The position numbers were made by a program, and so were the translations under genes. From JBQLZO01 sp052168315 (lineage in GTDB: Bacteria > Planctomycetota > Phycisphaerae > Phycisphaerales > UBA1924): a stretch of DNA of 64,000 nucleotides. The stretch's first letter is position 1, and each line of letters begins with the position of its first letter. The stretch spans positions 116,362 to 180,361 of the forward strand of contig JBQLZO010000042.1 in NCBI GenBank assembly GCA_052168315.1, read 5' to 3'. Positions 52,588 to 61,733 of this stretch are shown in pieces. The notes below the pieces were generated by a model. The model saw nothing but the letters and a program-made list of their open reading frames with translations, had not been told where the DNA came from and ran no database searches.

Positions 52588-53913
52588 TCAGAATTCGAAC
52601 CGCAGCCCGAGGCCGGCCGTCCACCGGTCATATTCGTAGAGCGCGATATTGCTGTTGTTGTGCGTGTAGGTGACCCGCGGCCGAACGCTGACCCGGTCGC
52701 TGAGATAGGCCCGGAGGCCGAGCGAGAGATCGATCCGCCAGTCTTCGCGTCCGGTCAGAAACAGCGGATCCCGTCCATCATGATTGCGATACTCGAAACC
52801 GGCGCCGGCGAGCAGCGACATGCGCCGCGAAACCGGATATTCGGTGCCCAGCTGGGCGTTGAAAAAGCCGAAACTCAGATGATCGGCACCGGCGCGGACC
52901 GTTTCTTCCTTGCCGCCCCCGATGCCGCCGAACAGGTGCCGGCCGGCATAGGTGATCGAGCCGGCGAGACGGTCTGCGTCGCGCAAGGGGTCCCCGTCAT
53001 AATCGAGCCGGAAATATTGCGCGCTGATCGCGATCGCCTCGTTGCGGCGTGTGCGGATCGTGTAGCGGCCGATGGCGCCGAGCGCGCTGCGGAAGCTGTC
53101 ACCGTCGATAACGAAGCGCTGCGCCTGCCCGGAGAGCGAGGCGACGTTGCCGTTTGCGAAGGCATGCGAGATACCTGCCGTCCCCGTCGCCGAGAACTGA
53201 TCGGCGAAACCGGAATCGAGATTGTCGCGCCAGTTGCCGAGCGCCGAGGCGAACAGGCGCGTCTGGCGGCCGAGCGGTACATCGACCGAAACGCCGCCCT
53301 GCAGCTGGTAGAACGCCTCGTCGCGTTCGCGGGCGGCGGGATTCAGCGTCGCCGGGCCGAGAAAGGCAAATAGCGGCAATATGATCGTGGTGTCGTCGGT
53401 CGCCGCGTTGATATTGCTGTCATAGCCGATCTCCGCATCGACAAAGCCGGTGACCGCAGCGCCGCCCTCGCCGCGCTGCCGGTCATAATCTCGCACGAGG
53501 CGCGAGAAACGCTGGCGCACGGGATCGGGCACGCCCGGATCGGCGACGACCGTGTTGAACTCCTCGCGAGCCGTATCGATGTCCCCGGCCATGCCGTAGG
53601 CGCGGGCAAGCTCTGCCCGGGCGGGCGCATTGCCGGGCTGAACGGCCAGTACCCGCTGAAGCGCGATGATCGCTTCGCCATAACGCCCGGTTTCGACCGC
53701 CGCGACGCCGAGCAGATAATCGAATACGGGATCGCCGGCATGGGCGTCGGCGTGCGCGGCGAGGCGGTCATAGGCGGCCTCCGCATCGCCGGCGTCCAGT
53801 TCGGCCTGCGCCAGCCGGACCGTCTCGTCGCCCTGTGCAGCCGCGGCGCCGGGAACGGCGGTGGCGGACATGGCCAGCGCCCCGATCGCATATCGGAAAA
53901 TCCTCAAATCCAC
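52588..53913 (-). CDS. SLAM-like outer membrane protein (TPR + beta-barrel)
   Basis: The 441-residue protein has a signal peptide (ending GAAAAQ), TPR repeats near 30-140 (AQAELDAGDAEAAYDRLAAHADAH, VFDYLLGVAAVETGRYGEAIIALQRVLAVQPG). A C-terminal beta-barrel (about 160-441) has alternating strands such as VTGFVDAEIGYDSNINA, RQTRLFASALGNWRDNLDSGF and ends WTAGLGLRFEF with a terminal Phe. This is the architecture of surface lipoprotein assembly modifiers (DUF560), which export surface proteins across the outer membrane. It is the first gene of a pair with the FecR/barrel protein. Confidence 0.82.
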   Translation of the reverse strand: MDLRIFRYAIGALAMSATAVPGAAAAQGDETVRLAQAELDAGDAEAAYDRLAAHADAHAGDPVFDYLLGVAAVETGRYGEAIIALQRVLAVQPGNAPARAELARAYGMAGDIDTAREEFNTVVADPGVPDPVRQRFSRLVRDYDRQRGEGGAAVTGFVDAEIGYDSNINAATDDTTIILPLFAFLGPATLNPAARERDEAFYQLQGGVSVDVPLGRQTRLFASALGNWRDNLDSGFADQFSATGTAGISHAFANGNVASLSGQAQRFVIDGDSFRSALGAIGRYTIRTRRNEAIAISAQYFRLDYDGDPLRDADRLAGSITYAGRHLFGGIGGGKEETVRAGADHLSFGFFNAQLGTEYPVSRRMSLLAGAGFEYRNHDGRDPLFLTGREDWRIDLSLGLRAYLSDRVSVRPRVTYTHNNSNIALYEYDRWTAGLGLRFEF

Positions 53914-54080
53914 GGGGTCCCCCTTCCGGTCGGTTCTTCATGTCGGCATCGGACGGCGGCCACGGAATGAAATCCACTCCGTCCGAACGACCTGCTCTCA
54001 GCACTAGACCGCCGACCGCGATTGCGAGGCACCCCCAATTGAGGGGTGTTTTCTAAAAATCTCCGCTAGATTAGAACGGC

Positions 54081-55922
54081 ATGATCGAGGGTGCGTGTGC
54101 GATTGCCCGCACGGTCGACCGGTGGAGTAGCGGCGTGATCAACAATGACGATCTGGACGAAGACAGCCGGTTCATGGCGGAGTTCGAAGACCGGTTCGAC
54201 GCCGCGTTGCAGTCCGAAATTGCGCCGATGACTCCCCGCCCCAATCTTTCGACGGCGGCGATGACCTGCATCCTGCTGGACGGGGATAACGACCTGTTAT
54301 GGGGCGATCCGCGTTTCGATCGCTGGATCGGGCGGGATATGATTGACCCGCAAATCTGCGACCAGGTCCGTGCCAGCGGCGCTGAACGGCTGGTACAGAC
54401 AACCGATCGCGACGGCCATCCGCTCGTGTTCGCCTATGCGCCGATCGGAACGGCGCGGCATTGGCCGATCGCGTTCGATATCGATCGCGAGGGATCGGGC
54501 GCGGGAATCGCGATCGGCGCCCTGTCGCTCTCGCATCTGTCCGACGCGCTGATCGAAACCGCGCGAGCCGCCGGATTGACGAACCTCGAGGCCCGGGTCG
54601 CCGCAGCGCTCGTTTCGCATGGCCATATGCGACAGGCGGCCGCGCATTGCGGCGTGCAATATCAGACGGCGCGCAAGGCCGCTTCGGTTGCGATGCGGAA
54701 ACTCAAAGTGTCCAGCCAGGCGCAGTTGGTGCGAAAAATGTCGGAACTGGTCACCTCGGTTTCCCCGCCGCGCGAAGATGCGCAGAACCTGTTGATCGAC
54801 ATTTTCGGCTTTACGCCGCGCGAGGCGGGGCTCGCCCTGCTGCTCGCCGAAGGCCATGGGCGGGAGGAGGCAGCAAAGATCGCCGGTATTTCCAGAGCCG
54901 TCGCCAAGGACGTCTTCTCCTGCATCTTCGAGAAAATGGCCATCACGAAGGCGGCCGAAATCCCGCGCGTCGTCGCCGACGCATTTCTGTCTGCCCTCTT
55001 CGCCCGCGCCGACCGGCGCGTGCTCGCCAGCATGCCCGGCGAGCGCGAACCGCTGCGCATCCTGCATCGGCCCGACGGCAGTGTCGTCGCGATGAGCGAC
55101 TATGGGCCGAAGGACGGCAAACCTGTGCACATCCTGCATTCGAGCCTGTCCACCCGCTATCCGTTCCGCAAGGTCGTGCGAGCGCTGCAACGTGCGGGCT
55201 ATCGCCCGATCACGATCGATCGCCCCGGCTACGGCCTGACCGACGATAGTGCCGGTGCCGATGGCATGGACGATCTATTCGCGGCCGGCGCGGGCGATGT
55301 CCGGCTGGTCTGCGACTGGCTCGGCGTAGAACGGATCGACATGCTGACGAGAGGCGGCGCCTTTGCGGCACTCGCCACGGCCCGTATCCATCCCGAGCTG
55401 ATCGGGCGCGTGGTCGTCATGAACCCGGACCTGCTGCACGAACATTGCACGAACCGGTCGGGCACGTTGGGAGTGATCCGGACAGGGTTCGACCGATTTC
55501 CCGACCGGATCGAGAGCATCCTGCGATGGACCGGCGCGCAGCTGACCCCGTCGCGCATCGCGAAGATGATCGACAAGATGCTCAAAAATATCCCGGCCGA
55601 TGCGCAGTCGCTGGACGATCCGGAGAGCTTCGCCGATTACCAGCGCTCGATTCTCGTGTTCGCGACGGGCCGGATTTCCGGCGTCTATCGTGAACAGCGC
55701 GGCTATGCGACGATGACGGACGTTGCCGGATTGCCCTATGGCGGCAACTGGACGCTCCTGATCGGCGATGCCGATCCGATCCACGACGTGAGCGAAATGG
55801 AGCATTTCTGGCGTTCCAAGCTTCCGGGAGCGTCGATCCGCAACGTCCGGGGAGCGGGGCGCTACATGGAGCTTTCGCATATCGGAACGGTGATCGATGC
55901 GCTGAACGAAACTGCCGCCTGA
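54081..55922 (+). CDS. Double-HTH regulator fused to alpha/beta-hydrolase fold lacking catalytic serine
   Basis: The 613-residue protein has two LuxR-like helix-turn-helix units (residues about 168-220: EARVAAALVSHGHMRQAAAHCGVQYQTARK; and about 245-298: TPREAGLALLLAEGHGREEAAKIAGISRAV). An alpha/beta-hydrolase fold covers about 325-610. The fold has IDRPGYGLTDD and ARYMELSHIG with the catalytic-type His. At the nucleophile elbow the sequence is DMLTRGGAFAAL, with Arg424 where Ser should be. It is therefore a probable ligand-sensing pseudo-hydrolase. It diverges from the SLAM/FecR pair across 167 bases. Confidence 0.78.
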   Translation: MIEGACAIARTVDRWSSGVINNDDLDEDSRFMAEFEDRFDAALQSEIAPMTPRPNLSTAAMTCILLDGDNDLLWGDPRFDRWIGRDMIDPQICDQVRASGAERLVQTTDRDGHPLVFAYAPIGTARHWPIAFDIDREGSGAGIAIGALSLSHLSDALIETARAAGLTNLEARVAAALVSHGHMRQAAAHCGVQYQTARKAASVAMRKLKVSSQAQLVRKMSELVTSVSPPREDAQNLLIDIFGFTPREAGLALLLAEGHGREEAAKIAGISRAVAKDVFSCIFEKMAITKAAEIPRVVADAFLSALFARADRRVLASMPGEREPLRILHRPDGSVVAMSDYGPKDGKPVHILHSSLSTRYPFRKVVRALQRAGYRPITIDRPGYGLTDDSAGADGMDDLFAAGAGDVRLVCDWLGVERIDMLTRGGAFAALATARIHPELIGRVVVMNPDLLHEHCTNRSGTLGVIRTGFDRFPDRIESILRWTGAQLTPSRIAKMIDKMLKNIPADAQSLDDPESFADYQRSILVFATGRISGVYREQRGYATMTDVAGLPYGGNWTLLIGDADPIHDVSEMEHFWRSKLPGASIRNVRGAGRYMELSHIGTVIDALNETAA

Positions 55923-56168
55923 ACGCTGTCGGGATCACGGATGGCCGGTTGCGGCTACGTCGTGCCTTCTCCGGCGTCGCAGTTTCCCCGGGACGGCGAA
56001 ACCGTCTGTGGATTTGTGCGCTTCGAGACCAGCCGACCGCCTTGTCGGATAGCGGCATTCCGCGAGCGGAGAATGGACGTTGCGCAAACGGCTTGATCGT
56101 GAAAGCATGGGCGTTCCGCGCCTCGATCGCACGGACCAGCGGCTGCCGAGAGAAGTTGGAGGGCCGGC
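55923..56168. other. Gap between the hydrolase-fold regulator and tRNA-Ser
   Basis: I see no gene in this 246-base stretch. Confidence 0.35.
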
Positions 56169-56259
56169 TGGCGGAGCGGGTGGGATTCGAACCCACGATA
56201 GGGGGTTACCCTATACACACTTTCCAGGCGTGCGCCTTCGACCACTCGGCCACCGCTCC
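56169..56259 (-). tRNA. tRNA-Ser (anticodon GGA)
   Basis: Read on the minus strand, GGAGCGG (5' acceptor) pairs with CCGCTCC (3' acceptor, plus-strand 56173-56179). The D-arm is GGCCGAGTGGTC, the anticodon loop is CTGGAAA (anticodon GGA), the long variable arm TATAGGGTAACCCCCTA is typical of tRNA-Ser, and the T-arm has GGTTCGAATCC. Discriminator G and encoded CCA follow (56169-56172). Length 91. Confidence 0.95.
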
Positions 56260-56336
56260 GCATATCCTGGCAAGCGGTTGCACCTAGAGCGAGCAGAACG
56301 CTGGCGCAAGGGGCATCGGCATGGCAAAAGGCGTCC

Positions 56337-57239
56337 ATGAACAAGCTTTTCCTGCTCGCCGCCGCGCCGCTTCTGCTTGCCGCGCAGGCCCCTGAAACTC
56401 CCCGGTCGCCGGCAGAGATCGTCGCCGCGACGACAGCCGAGGACTGGCGCCCGATCGCGCCCGGCGACCTGCTGGTCATGACACTCGAAAACGGGGCGGA
56501 GATATTCATCGAACTCGCGCCCAGTTTTGCGCCGATCCATGCCGCCAATATCCGCAGGCTGGCCCGGGACGGCTGGTATGACGGGATCAGCATCAACCGC
56601 GTGCAGGACAATTATGTCGTGCAATGGGGCGATGCGAGCGGTGCGAAGCCGCTGCCCGAAGGCGTGGAGACCGAACCGCCCGCCGAATATGAATTTCCGA
56701 TGGAAGACGTCTGGCTCTCGGCCTTTTCTCCCGTTCAGCGGAACGATTACGAGCCGGTGTCCGGCTATCTCGCCGGCTGGCCGGTAGGCCATGGGCCCCG
56801 GGAGGACGGCCGGCGCAGCGGGACGCTCGTCCATTGCTACGGCATGGTGGGTGTCGGCCGCGGCGAGGATCCAGACACCGGGACGGGGGCCGAACTCTAT
56901 ACCGTTATCGGCCACGCGCCGCGCCATCTCGACCGCAATATCGCGCTGGTCGGCCGGGTCGTCGAAGGCATCGAGCATCTTTCCAGCCTGCCGCGCGGAA
57001 CCGGCCCGCTCGGTTTCTACGAGGAGGAAGCGCAGCGCGTGCCGATCGCCTCGGTACGTCTCGCCAGCCAGCTGCCCGAGGCCGACCAGCCGCGGTTCGA
57101 AGTCATGCGGACGGATGGCGAAGCGTTCCGCGCCTATGTGGACGCGCGGGCGAACCGGACCGGCTGGTTCGTGCGGCCGGCCGGCGCGGTCGACGTGTGC
57201 AACGTCAACCTGCCGATCCGGCGGGCGGCGGACGGTTAA
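56337..57239 (+). CDS. Cyclophilin-type peptidyl-prolyl isomerase
   Basis: The 300-residue exported protein has a signal peptide (FLLAAAPLLLAAQA). The cyclophilin domain contains VMTLENGAEIFIELAPSFAPIHAANIRRLARDGWYDGISINRVQDNYVVQWGD, with the catalytic Arg in INRV. It is longer than a core cyclophilin (about 165) by insertions and a C-terminal region (VPIASVRLASQLPEADQP). It folds proline-containing periplasmic proteins. Confidence 0.9.
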   Translation: MNKLFLLAAAPLLLAAQAPETPRSPAEIVAATTAEDWRPIAPGDLLVMTLENGAEIFIELAPSFAPIHAANIRRLARDGWYDGISINRVQDNYVVQWGDASGAKPLPEGVETEPPAEYEFPMEDVWLSAFSPVQRNDYEPVSGYLAGWPVGHGPREDGRRSGTLVHCYGMVGVGRGEDPDTGTGAELYTVIGHAPRHLDRNIALVGRVVEGIEHLSSLPRGTGPLGFYEEEAQRVPIASVRLASQLPEADQPRFEVMRTDGEAFRAYVDARANRTGWFVRPAGAVDVCNVNLPIRRAADG

Positions 57240-57346
57240 GCATCTTTGCCCGTCCGGGACGGCCGGTTAACCATCTATTATTGTTACTTTCGCCTGAAAA
57301 TCTCCTAGCCGGAAAGCTGCGGTTTTTCGGATAGAGGGGCGACGCG

Positions 57347-58486
57347 GTGGCGGCTGCCGACACATCTTTGCCCCGCTGGATGCAGGGGGCCTGGGCGGAT
57401 GAAGCGCCGCTGCGTCCCGTCCGGGCGGAAGCGGGGCCGGCAGCTCCCGGCGAAGATGCGGTCGCCGCCGATCTCGTCCTGCGCCGTGCCGTCCCCGTGT
57501 CTCCACGCACGCCGCATCGCGCGATGTCCGGGCTGGCGGCGGTGCTGCTGGCGCTTGCCGGGCTGGTGACGCTGAGCGCCGCCGGGTTCGCCACGCCGGA
57601 AACCGGGCTGACGGTGCGCTTGCCCGAAGCGATGCCCTTCGCGGAGCTGGTGGGGCAGGGCGATCGTCCGTCCGCCCTGCCGCTCACCCTCACCGAGGCC
57701 GAACAGGAGGCGATCCGGGCCGCCATCGCGGCCGAGCTCGCCGGGCATTCCGGCTATGAGGGCCCCGTGCCCGCCGGAATATCCTTTCGCGCGGCCAGCG
57801 GCGCCGATCGCGAGCGCGCGCTGCACTGCATGACGCAGGCCATCTATTACGAGGCAGGTACCGAGCCGGAGGCGGGACAGCGCGCCGTGGCGCAGGTCGT
57901 GCTGAACCGAGTCCGGCACCCTGCCTATGCGAACACGATATGCGGCGTGGTCTATGAGGGCAGCGAACGCAGCACCGGCTGCCAGTTCACCTTCACCTGC
58001 GATGGCGCGCTGGCCCGGCGCCCGGTGGCGGGTATCTGGGCGCGGGCGCAGCGCTATGCCCGCGAGGCGATCGACGGGCGCGCGTTCGGCGATGTCGGCT
58101 ATGCGACCCATTATCATACGCTCGACATATGGCCCTATTGGGGACGGCGACTGACGATGACCAACATGATCGGCCGTCATCTCTTCCATCGCCTGCGTGG
58201 AACGGCGGGCGGGCCCGGCGCCTTCACCATCCGCTATTCGGGGCGCGAACCGGCGCCCCGGCCGTGGAACCCGCGGTCCCGGGACGTCGCTTCGGCGGAG
58301 CCGGCGACGGGCGCGCACTTGGAGGACGGTTTGCCGCCCGCGCCGATCGCGCGCGATATCGTCGCCAGTTCCGGTCTCTCGCGCGAACCGGACAATCTTC
58401 CGGGCAGCCGGCCGATCGAGAACGCGCTGCCTGACTCGCAAGTCCGGCCCGAATATCGCAACAGCGGACGCTGGATCGGCGGTTAG
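57347..58486 (+). CDS. SleB-type cell wall hydrolase
   Basis: The 379-residue protein has an N-terminal transmembrane helix (near 60-85, AVLLALAGLVTLSAAGFA). The C-terminal SleB domain contains ALHCMTQAIYYEAGTEPEAGQRAVAQVVLNRVRHPAYANTICGVVYEG, CQFTFTCDG, and ATHYHTLDIWPYW. The YYEA glutamate is the catalytic residue. It cleaves peptidoglycan glycan strands. GTG start at 57347. Its end overlaps the convergent aspartic protease gene by 4 bases. Confidence 0.9.
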   Translation: MAAADTSLPRWMQGAWADEAPLRPVRAEAGPAAPGEDAVAADLVLRRAVPVSPRTPHRAMSGLAAVLLALAGLVTLSAAGFATPETGLTVRLPEAMPFAELVGQGDRPSALPLTLTEAEQEAIRAAIAAELAGHSGYEGPVPAGISFRAASGADRERALHCMTQAIYYEAGTEPEAGQRAVAQVVLNRVRHPAYANTICGVVYEGSERSTGCQFTFTCDGALARRPVAGIWARAQRYAREAIDGRAFGDVGYATHYHTLDIWPYWGRRLTMTNMIGRHLFHRLRGTAGGPGAFTIRYSGREPAPRPWNPRSRDVASAEPATGAHLEDGLPPAPIARDIVASSGLSREPDNLPGSRPIENALPDSQVRPEYRNSGRWIGG

Positions 58487-59007
58487 CGGAGGGTCAGCTC
58501 GTCGGCGCTGATCTCGACCGTTCCCACGCGCTCGAGGAAGCTCTGGCCGAGCAGGGAGACGGGCAGGTCGGTTTCGGCGACCATCGCGCGAACGTTCCGG
58601 CTGTCGACGGGGCCCAGTGCGATCCGGTCGATGGTGACGGGCTTCAGGGCGATCTGTCCGCCGGCGGTTTGCGCCGTCGCGGTGAATTCGCCGGCGCGGG
58701 CCTGGATTCCTGCGCGCCGGGCATCGGCGCGCGACAGGATGACGCTGCTGGCGCCCGTGTCGATCAGCATCCGGCTCGTCGCGCCGTTGATCCGCACATC
58801 GGCATAGAAATGCCCGTCGGCCGCCCGACGCGTCGTGAATTGCGCCGAACCGTTGCCGGCGCGCTGCCTGTCCGGCCGCGCGTCGCCGCTATTCGGCGCG
58901 AGATCGGCGGACGCCAGCTTGACCGGGACCGGTTCCGCGGCCCGCTCCCCGCCGAGAAAGGCGAGTGCGAGCATCACGATGCCGGCGATCGGAAGCAGCT
59001 TGTCCAT
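58483..59007 (-). CDS. TIGR02281-type clan AA aspartic protease
   Basis: The 174-residue protein has an N-terminal membrane anchor (IAGIVMLALAFLGG) and a retropepsin-like fold: FYADVRINGATSRMLIDTGASSVILSRADARRAG, with the active-site DTGAS, and later GQSFLERVGTVEIS. It presumably dimerises like retroviral proteases. Its targets are unknown. It overlaps the convergent sleB end by 4 bases. Confidence 0.9.
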   Translation of the reverse strand: MDKLLPIAGIVMLALAFLGGERAAEPVPVKLASADLAPNSGDARPDRQRAGNGSAQFTTRRAADGHFYADVRINGATSRMLIDTGASSVILSRADARRAGIQARAGEFTATAQTAGGQIALKPVTIDRIALGPVDSRNVRAMVAETDLPVSLLGQSFLERVGTVEISADELTLR

Positions 59008-59063
59008 GCGCCGAATATAGCGCCGGGAGGTTAAGCAGGCCTTTCCGGTTTAGCGGGGGCGGA

Positions 59064-59300
59064 TCATGCCGCGAGCGGGGCAAACGCGTCGGTCTTGCCG
59101 CGGCTGCGGAACAGGCCGGTCCCGATGGTGAGGCCGTTTTCGAGGGGAAGGGCGGTCGCGCAAAAGGCGCATTCCGCGCTCATCCGTCCGACGATCCAGT
59201 GCGAGCGTCCGCAGCCGGGGCAACGGTTGGTTTCGTTCGCACGATAGACGATGCGATATCCCAATCGGGCCGGGGAAAAGGCGTTCTGGTCGTGATACAT
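59064..59300 (-). CDS. Small zinc-ribbon-like protein
   Basis: The 78-residue protein contains CPGCGRSHWIVGRMSAECAFCATALPLE, a pair of CxxC motifs separated by 14 residues, which suggests a single zinc ribbon. The ATG at 59300 has AGGAG 8-12 bases upstream; an ATG at 59315 is in the Shine-Dalgarno region. Family and function unknown. Confidence 0.65.
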   Translation of the reverse strand: MYHDQNAFSPARLGYRIVYRANETNRCPGCGRSHWIVGRMSAECAFCATALPLENGLTIGTGLFRSRGKTDAFAPLAA

Positions 59301-59405
59301 CGATTTTCTCCTCATGGGTTCCGTCGATGGAACGAGGCTGAGTATCGATGAACCGAGATGAATTGGCTGTGACCGGAATCACCGGTTTCTGTTCATCTTC
59401 GCCGT

Positions 59406-60080
59406 CTATTCGGGATGCGTTTCCCGTGGCCCGTTGCGCATTCTCTGAAGCTGGCGGGAGCGGTCGCTGGTGGCACGCGTGCTGGACGGGGGTGCGGGAG
59501 CGGTGTTGCGCGGAGCCGTCTGTCTGACGCCCGGCGATCCCCGCCGCCCGCCGCCATTTCCTGTTTCATTGCGGCGATCGTTGACCACCGGCGGGTACGG
59601 GCCCCTGTAGCCGGCCTGGCCGCGATCCCGCCCGCCTTCCCGTCCGCGCCGGCCCTGGTCGCGATCCGCCTCGTCGCGATGCCGGCGGTAGCCCCGCCGG
59701 CCGTCATGGTCGCCTCTCGCGTGGCGCCGGCCTTCCCAGTGGCGGCGATGCCGGTCGCTCCAGCGGTGCCGATATCCGCGCCGGTCGTAGATGTAATAGG
59801 AATGGCCGGGATAGTAGAAACCGTCATACCAGCCATAGGGGCCGTAGCGGTTGTGGTAGAATATGCTGCCATAGCCGAAGCCGTTGCGCGCGACATAGCC
59901 GGCATCCTCGCAATCGGCGTACAGATAGCCCTGCTTGTCATAGCACTCGTCGGGATAAGCGCCGCCGGCGTAGCGGTCGCCATAATAGCCGGTGCCGTAA
60001 CCGTCATAGATCGCGCAGCCCGACAGCGCGACCGACGCGCCCAGCAGCAGCGACATCCTGATGATGCGGATTGAAGCCAT
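59406..60080 (-). CDS. Tyr/Gly/Arg-rich lipoprotein
   Basis: The 224-residue protein has a signal peptide with lipobox LSGC (LLLGASVALSGC). A YGYG-rich region follows (DGYGTGYYGDRYAGGAYP and YHNRYGPYGWYDGFYYPG), then about 100 residues rich in Arg, His, Asp and Gly, probably disordered. Similar exported Tyr/Gly-Arg-rich proteins are common in alphaproteobacteria. Function unknown. The start is the ATG at 60080. Confidence 0.65.
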   Translation of the reverse strand: MASIRIIRMSLLLGASVALSGCAIYDGYGTGYYGDRYAGGAYPDECYDKQGYLYADCEDAGYVARNGFGYGSIFYHNRYGPYGWYDGFYYPGHSYYIYDRRGYRHRWSDRHRRHWEGRRHARGDHDGRRGYRRHRDEADRDQGRRGREGGRDRGQAGYRGPYPPVVNDRRNETGNGGGRRGSPGVRQTAPRNTAPAPPSSTRATSDRSRQLQRMRNGPRETHPE

Positions 60081-60170
60081 GACGATCTCCCGCGCCCTCA
60101 ATTCAGAAGGCCCTCCATGACCGTCGTCGATTGAACCTTCTGTGAACCGTCTCGCCGGCCGGCATCGCGT

Positions 60171-60578
60171 TCAGCTGCGCTCCGCGCTGCTGAGAAAGGC
60201 TTCCATGCGCTGCAGGCCCTGATCGGTCAGATCGATGGCCTTGGGCCCGGGGCCCGCGAGGCCGTCCTCGACCCGTACGAGCCCGGCTTCGCTCAGATCC
60301 TCTATCGCCTTGGCGCAATCGGCCTCCGAAAGGCGATTGCCGGCGCTCAGGGACGCCAAGGTCACCCGCAGGCTTTCCCGCTTCTTGATGTAGATCGCCA
60401 GAAATACGTCCCAGGCCGGGTTCCGGAACAGGCTGCTGTCGATATAGATATCGCGCAACTTGTTGATGTTGCATATGAAACTGGCGAAATCGCGCGGCGG
60501 TGCACGGTTCGTCCCGGTCGGTGCGACCGACAGATTCTCGCTGGCCGCGTCACGCGGCTGGTAGGTATGCTCATCCAT
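60171..60578 (-). CDS. Small winged-helix-like protein
   Basis: The 135-residue protein has a C-terminal region (RESLRVTLASLSAGNRLSEADCAKAIEDLSEAGLVRVEDGLAGPGPKAIDLTDQGLQRM) that looks like a MarR-type winged helix (two helices, wing, then DLTDQG). The first 55 residues are polar. It lies in the same orientation as the LuxR-type gene 230 bases upstream of it. Function unknown. Confidence 0.6.
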   Translation of the reverse strand: MDEHTYQPRDAASENLSVAPTGTNRAPPRDFASFICNINKLRDIYIDSSLFRNPAWDVFLAIYIKKRESLRVTLASLSAGNRLSEADCAKAIEDLSEAGLVRVEDGLAGPGPKAIDLTDQGLQRMEAFLSSAERS

Positions 60579-60808
60579 CGATTTTTCCCATGCGCGTCGG
60601 CAATGCCGCGGTTTCGAATCCCGCCCGATCGCGACGGACCGGGCCATGACCGCCAAAGCAGCGACGCGCGTCAAATGTATAAAATGGGCGGAACCAGCCC
60701 GCGGCGATTGGGAGGAGCCGCCAGCCGGTTCCTTTGGCGGCTTCCTACAGGCGTACGGTTGCATCCGCACGTCACGTAGCTACGTGACAGTCGCATCCCG
60801 CACTGATT

Positions 60809-61525
60809 TCAGGGATTTATCAGGCCGCACCCGATGCCGCGAATGGCTGCGGTCGTGCGGTCCGAAACCCCGAGTTTGTCGTAGATCCGGCGCAGATGCG
60901 TATCGACAGTGTTGCCCGAAATACCGAGAATCTTGGCGATCGAACTGTTGCTTTTCCCGCGTGCGACCCATTCGAGTATCTCGGTTTCCCGGCGGGAAAG
61001 GGAGATGTCCTCGCAATCGTCGGCGGCCAGCAATTCGCAATATCGCTGATAGGCGATCTGCGCGACGATCTGGAATTCGCGCAGATCCTCCTCGCCGATA
61101 GCGGCAATCTCCGTGCCGAGCGCGATTCCGATATAGCCGTTGCGGCCCCGCGGCCCGAACACCGGGATGGCGATGCCGTCGCCGGTATCCAGCTGCCGGA
61201 ATTCGTCGAGAACGGACTGTTCGTCCGGTTCCAGCTTGCGCATCTTGCCAATATCCGACCAGCGAAAGGGCGTCGGATGGTTGCGGGCATGAAGCGGTAT
61301 CGGGTCGCGCTTGTAAAGCTCGTCGCCGATATACCGTCGTGTCCATTCTTCCGGATAGCCCTTGGTCCGGACGGTTCTGGCTCCGCCGGCGGATACGCCG
61401 GCCGGCGGCGCGTGAATGACGCAGAGACGGGTGATGCCGCGCGTTTCGAAAAAGGTGACGAACGCGTCCCACAATATGTCCGGATCGTCGGCAATGCGCA
61501 TTGCCGCGTAGAATTCCTGCACCAC
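60809..61525 (-). CDS. LuxR-type quorum-sensing regulator (solo)
   Basis: The 238-residue protein has an autoinducer-binding domain with the conserved set WTRRYIGDELYKRDPIPLHARNHPTPFRW (W, Y, D-P, W positions of TraR/LuxR). The C-terminal HTH is SRRETEILEWVARGKSNSSIAKILGISGNTVDTHLRRIYDKLGV. No luxI homologue is in the window, so it is a solo, or its synthase is elsewhere. The ligand pocket looks able to bind an acyl-homoserine lactone. Confidence 0.88.
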   Translation of the reverse strand: MVQEFYAAMRIADDPDILWDAFVTFFETRGITRLCVIHAPPAGVSAGGARTVRTKGYPEEWTRRYIGDELYKRDPIPLHARNHPTPFRWSDIGKMRKLEPDEQSVLDEFRQLDTGDGIAIPVFGPRGRNGYIGIALGTEIAAIGEEDLREFQIVAQIAYQRYCELLAADDCEDISLSRRETEILEWVARGKSNSSIAKILGISGNTVDTHLRRIYDKLGVSDRTTAAIRGIGCGLINP

Positions 61526-61682
61526 AAACCCCCGGTATCAGAGGCCCAACTCCGATCGGGAGGACGGGCGGAACAGCCCCGTAAATAGCATTTTTCCGCG
61601 GATTCCGGAAACGGGCCGCAATGCGCAACCCATGGTTCTGGAATCGTTACGCTTTCGAATTCACGGCCCGGTCGGACCAATG

Positions 61683-61712
61683 AAAAAGGGGCCTGCAAGC
61701 GAGCCCCTTTTC
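61683..61712 (-). terminator. Rho-independent terminator of pnp
   Basis: Read on the minus strand, AAAAGGGGC and GCCCCTTTTT flank a short loop (plus-strand 61684-61692 and 61703-61711). It lies just after the pnp stop at 61734, with the T-run on the minus strand. Confidence 0.75.
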
Positions 61713-61733
61713 CGTTGCCGGTGATTCGGCGGA

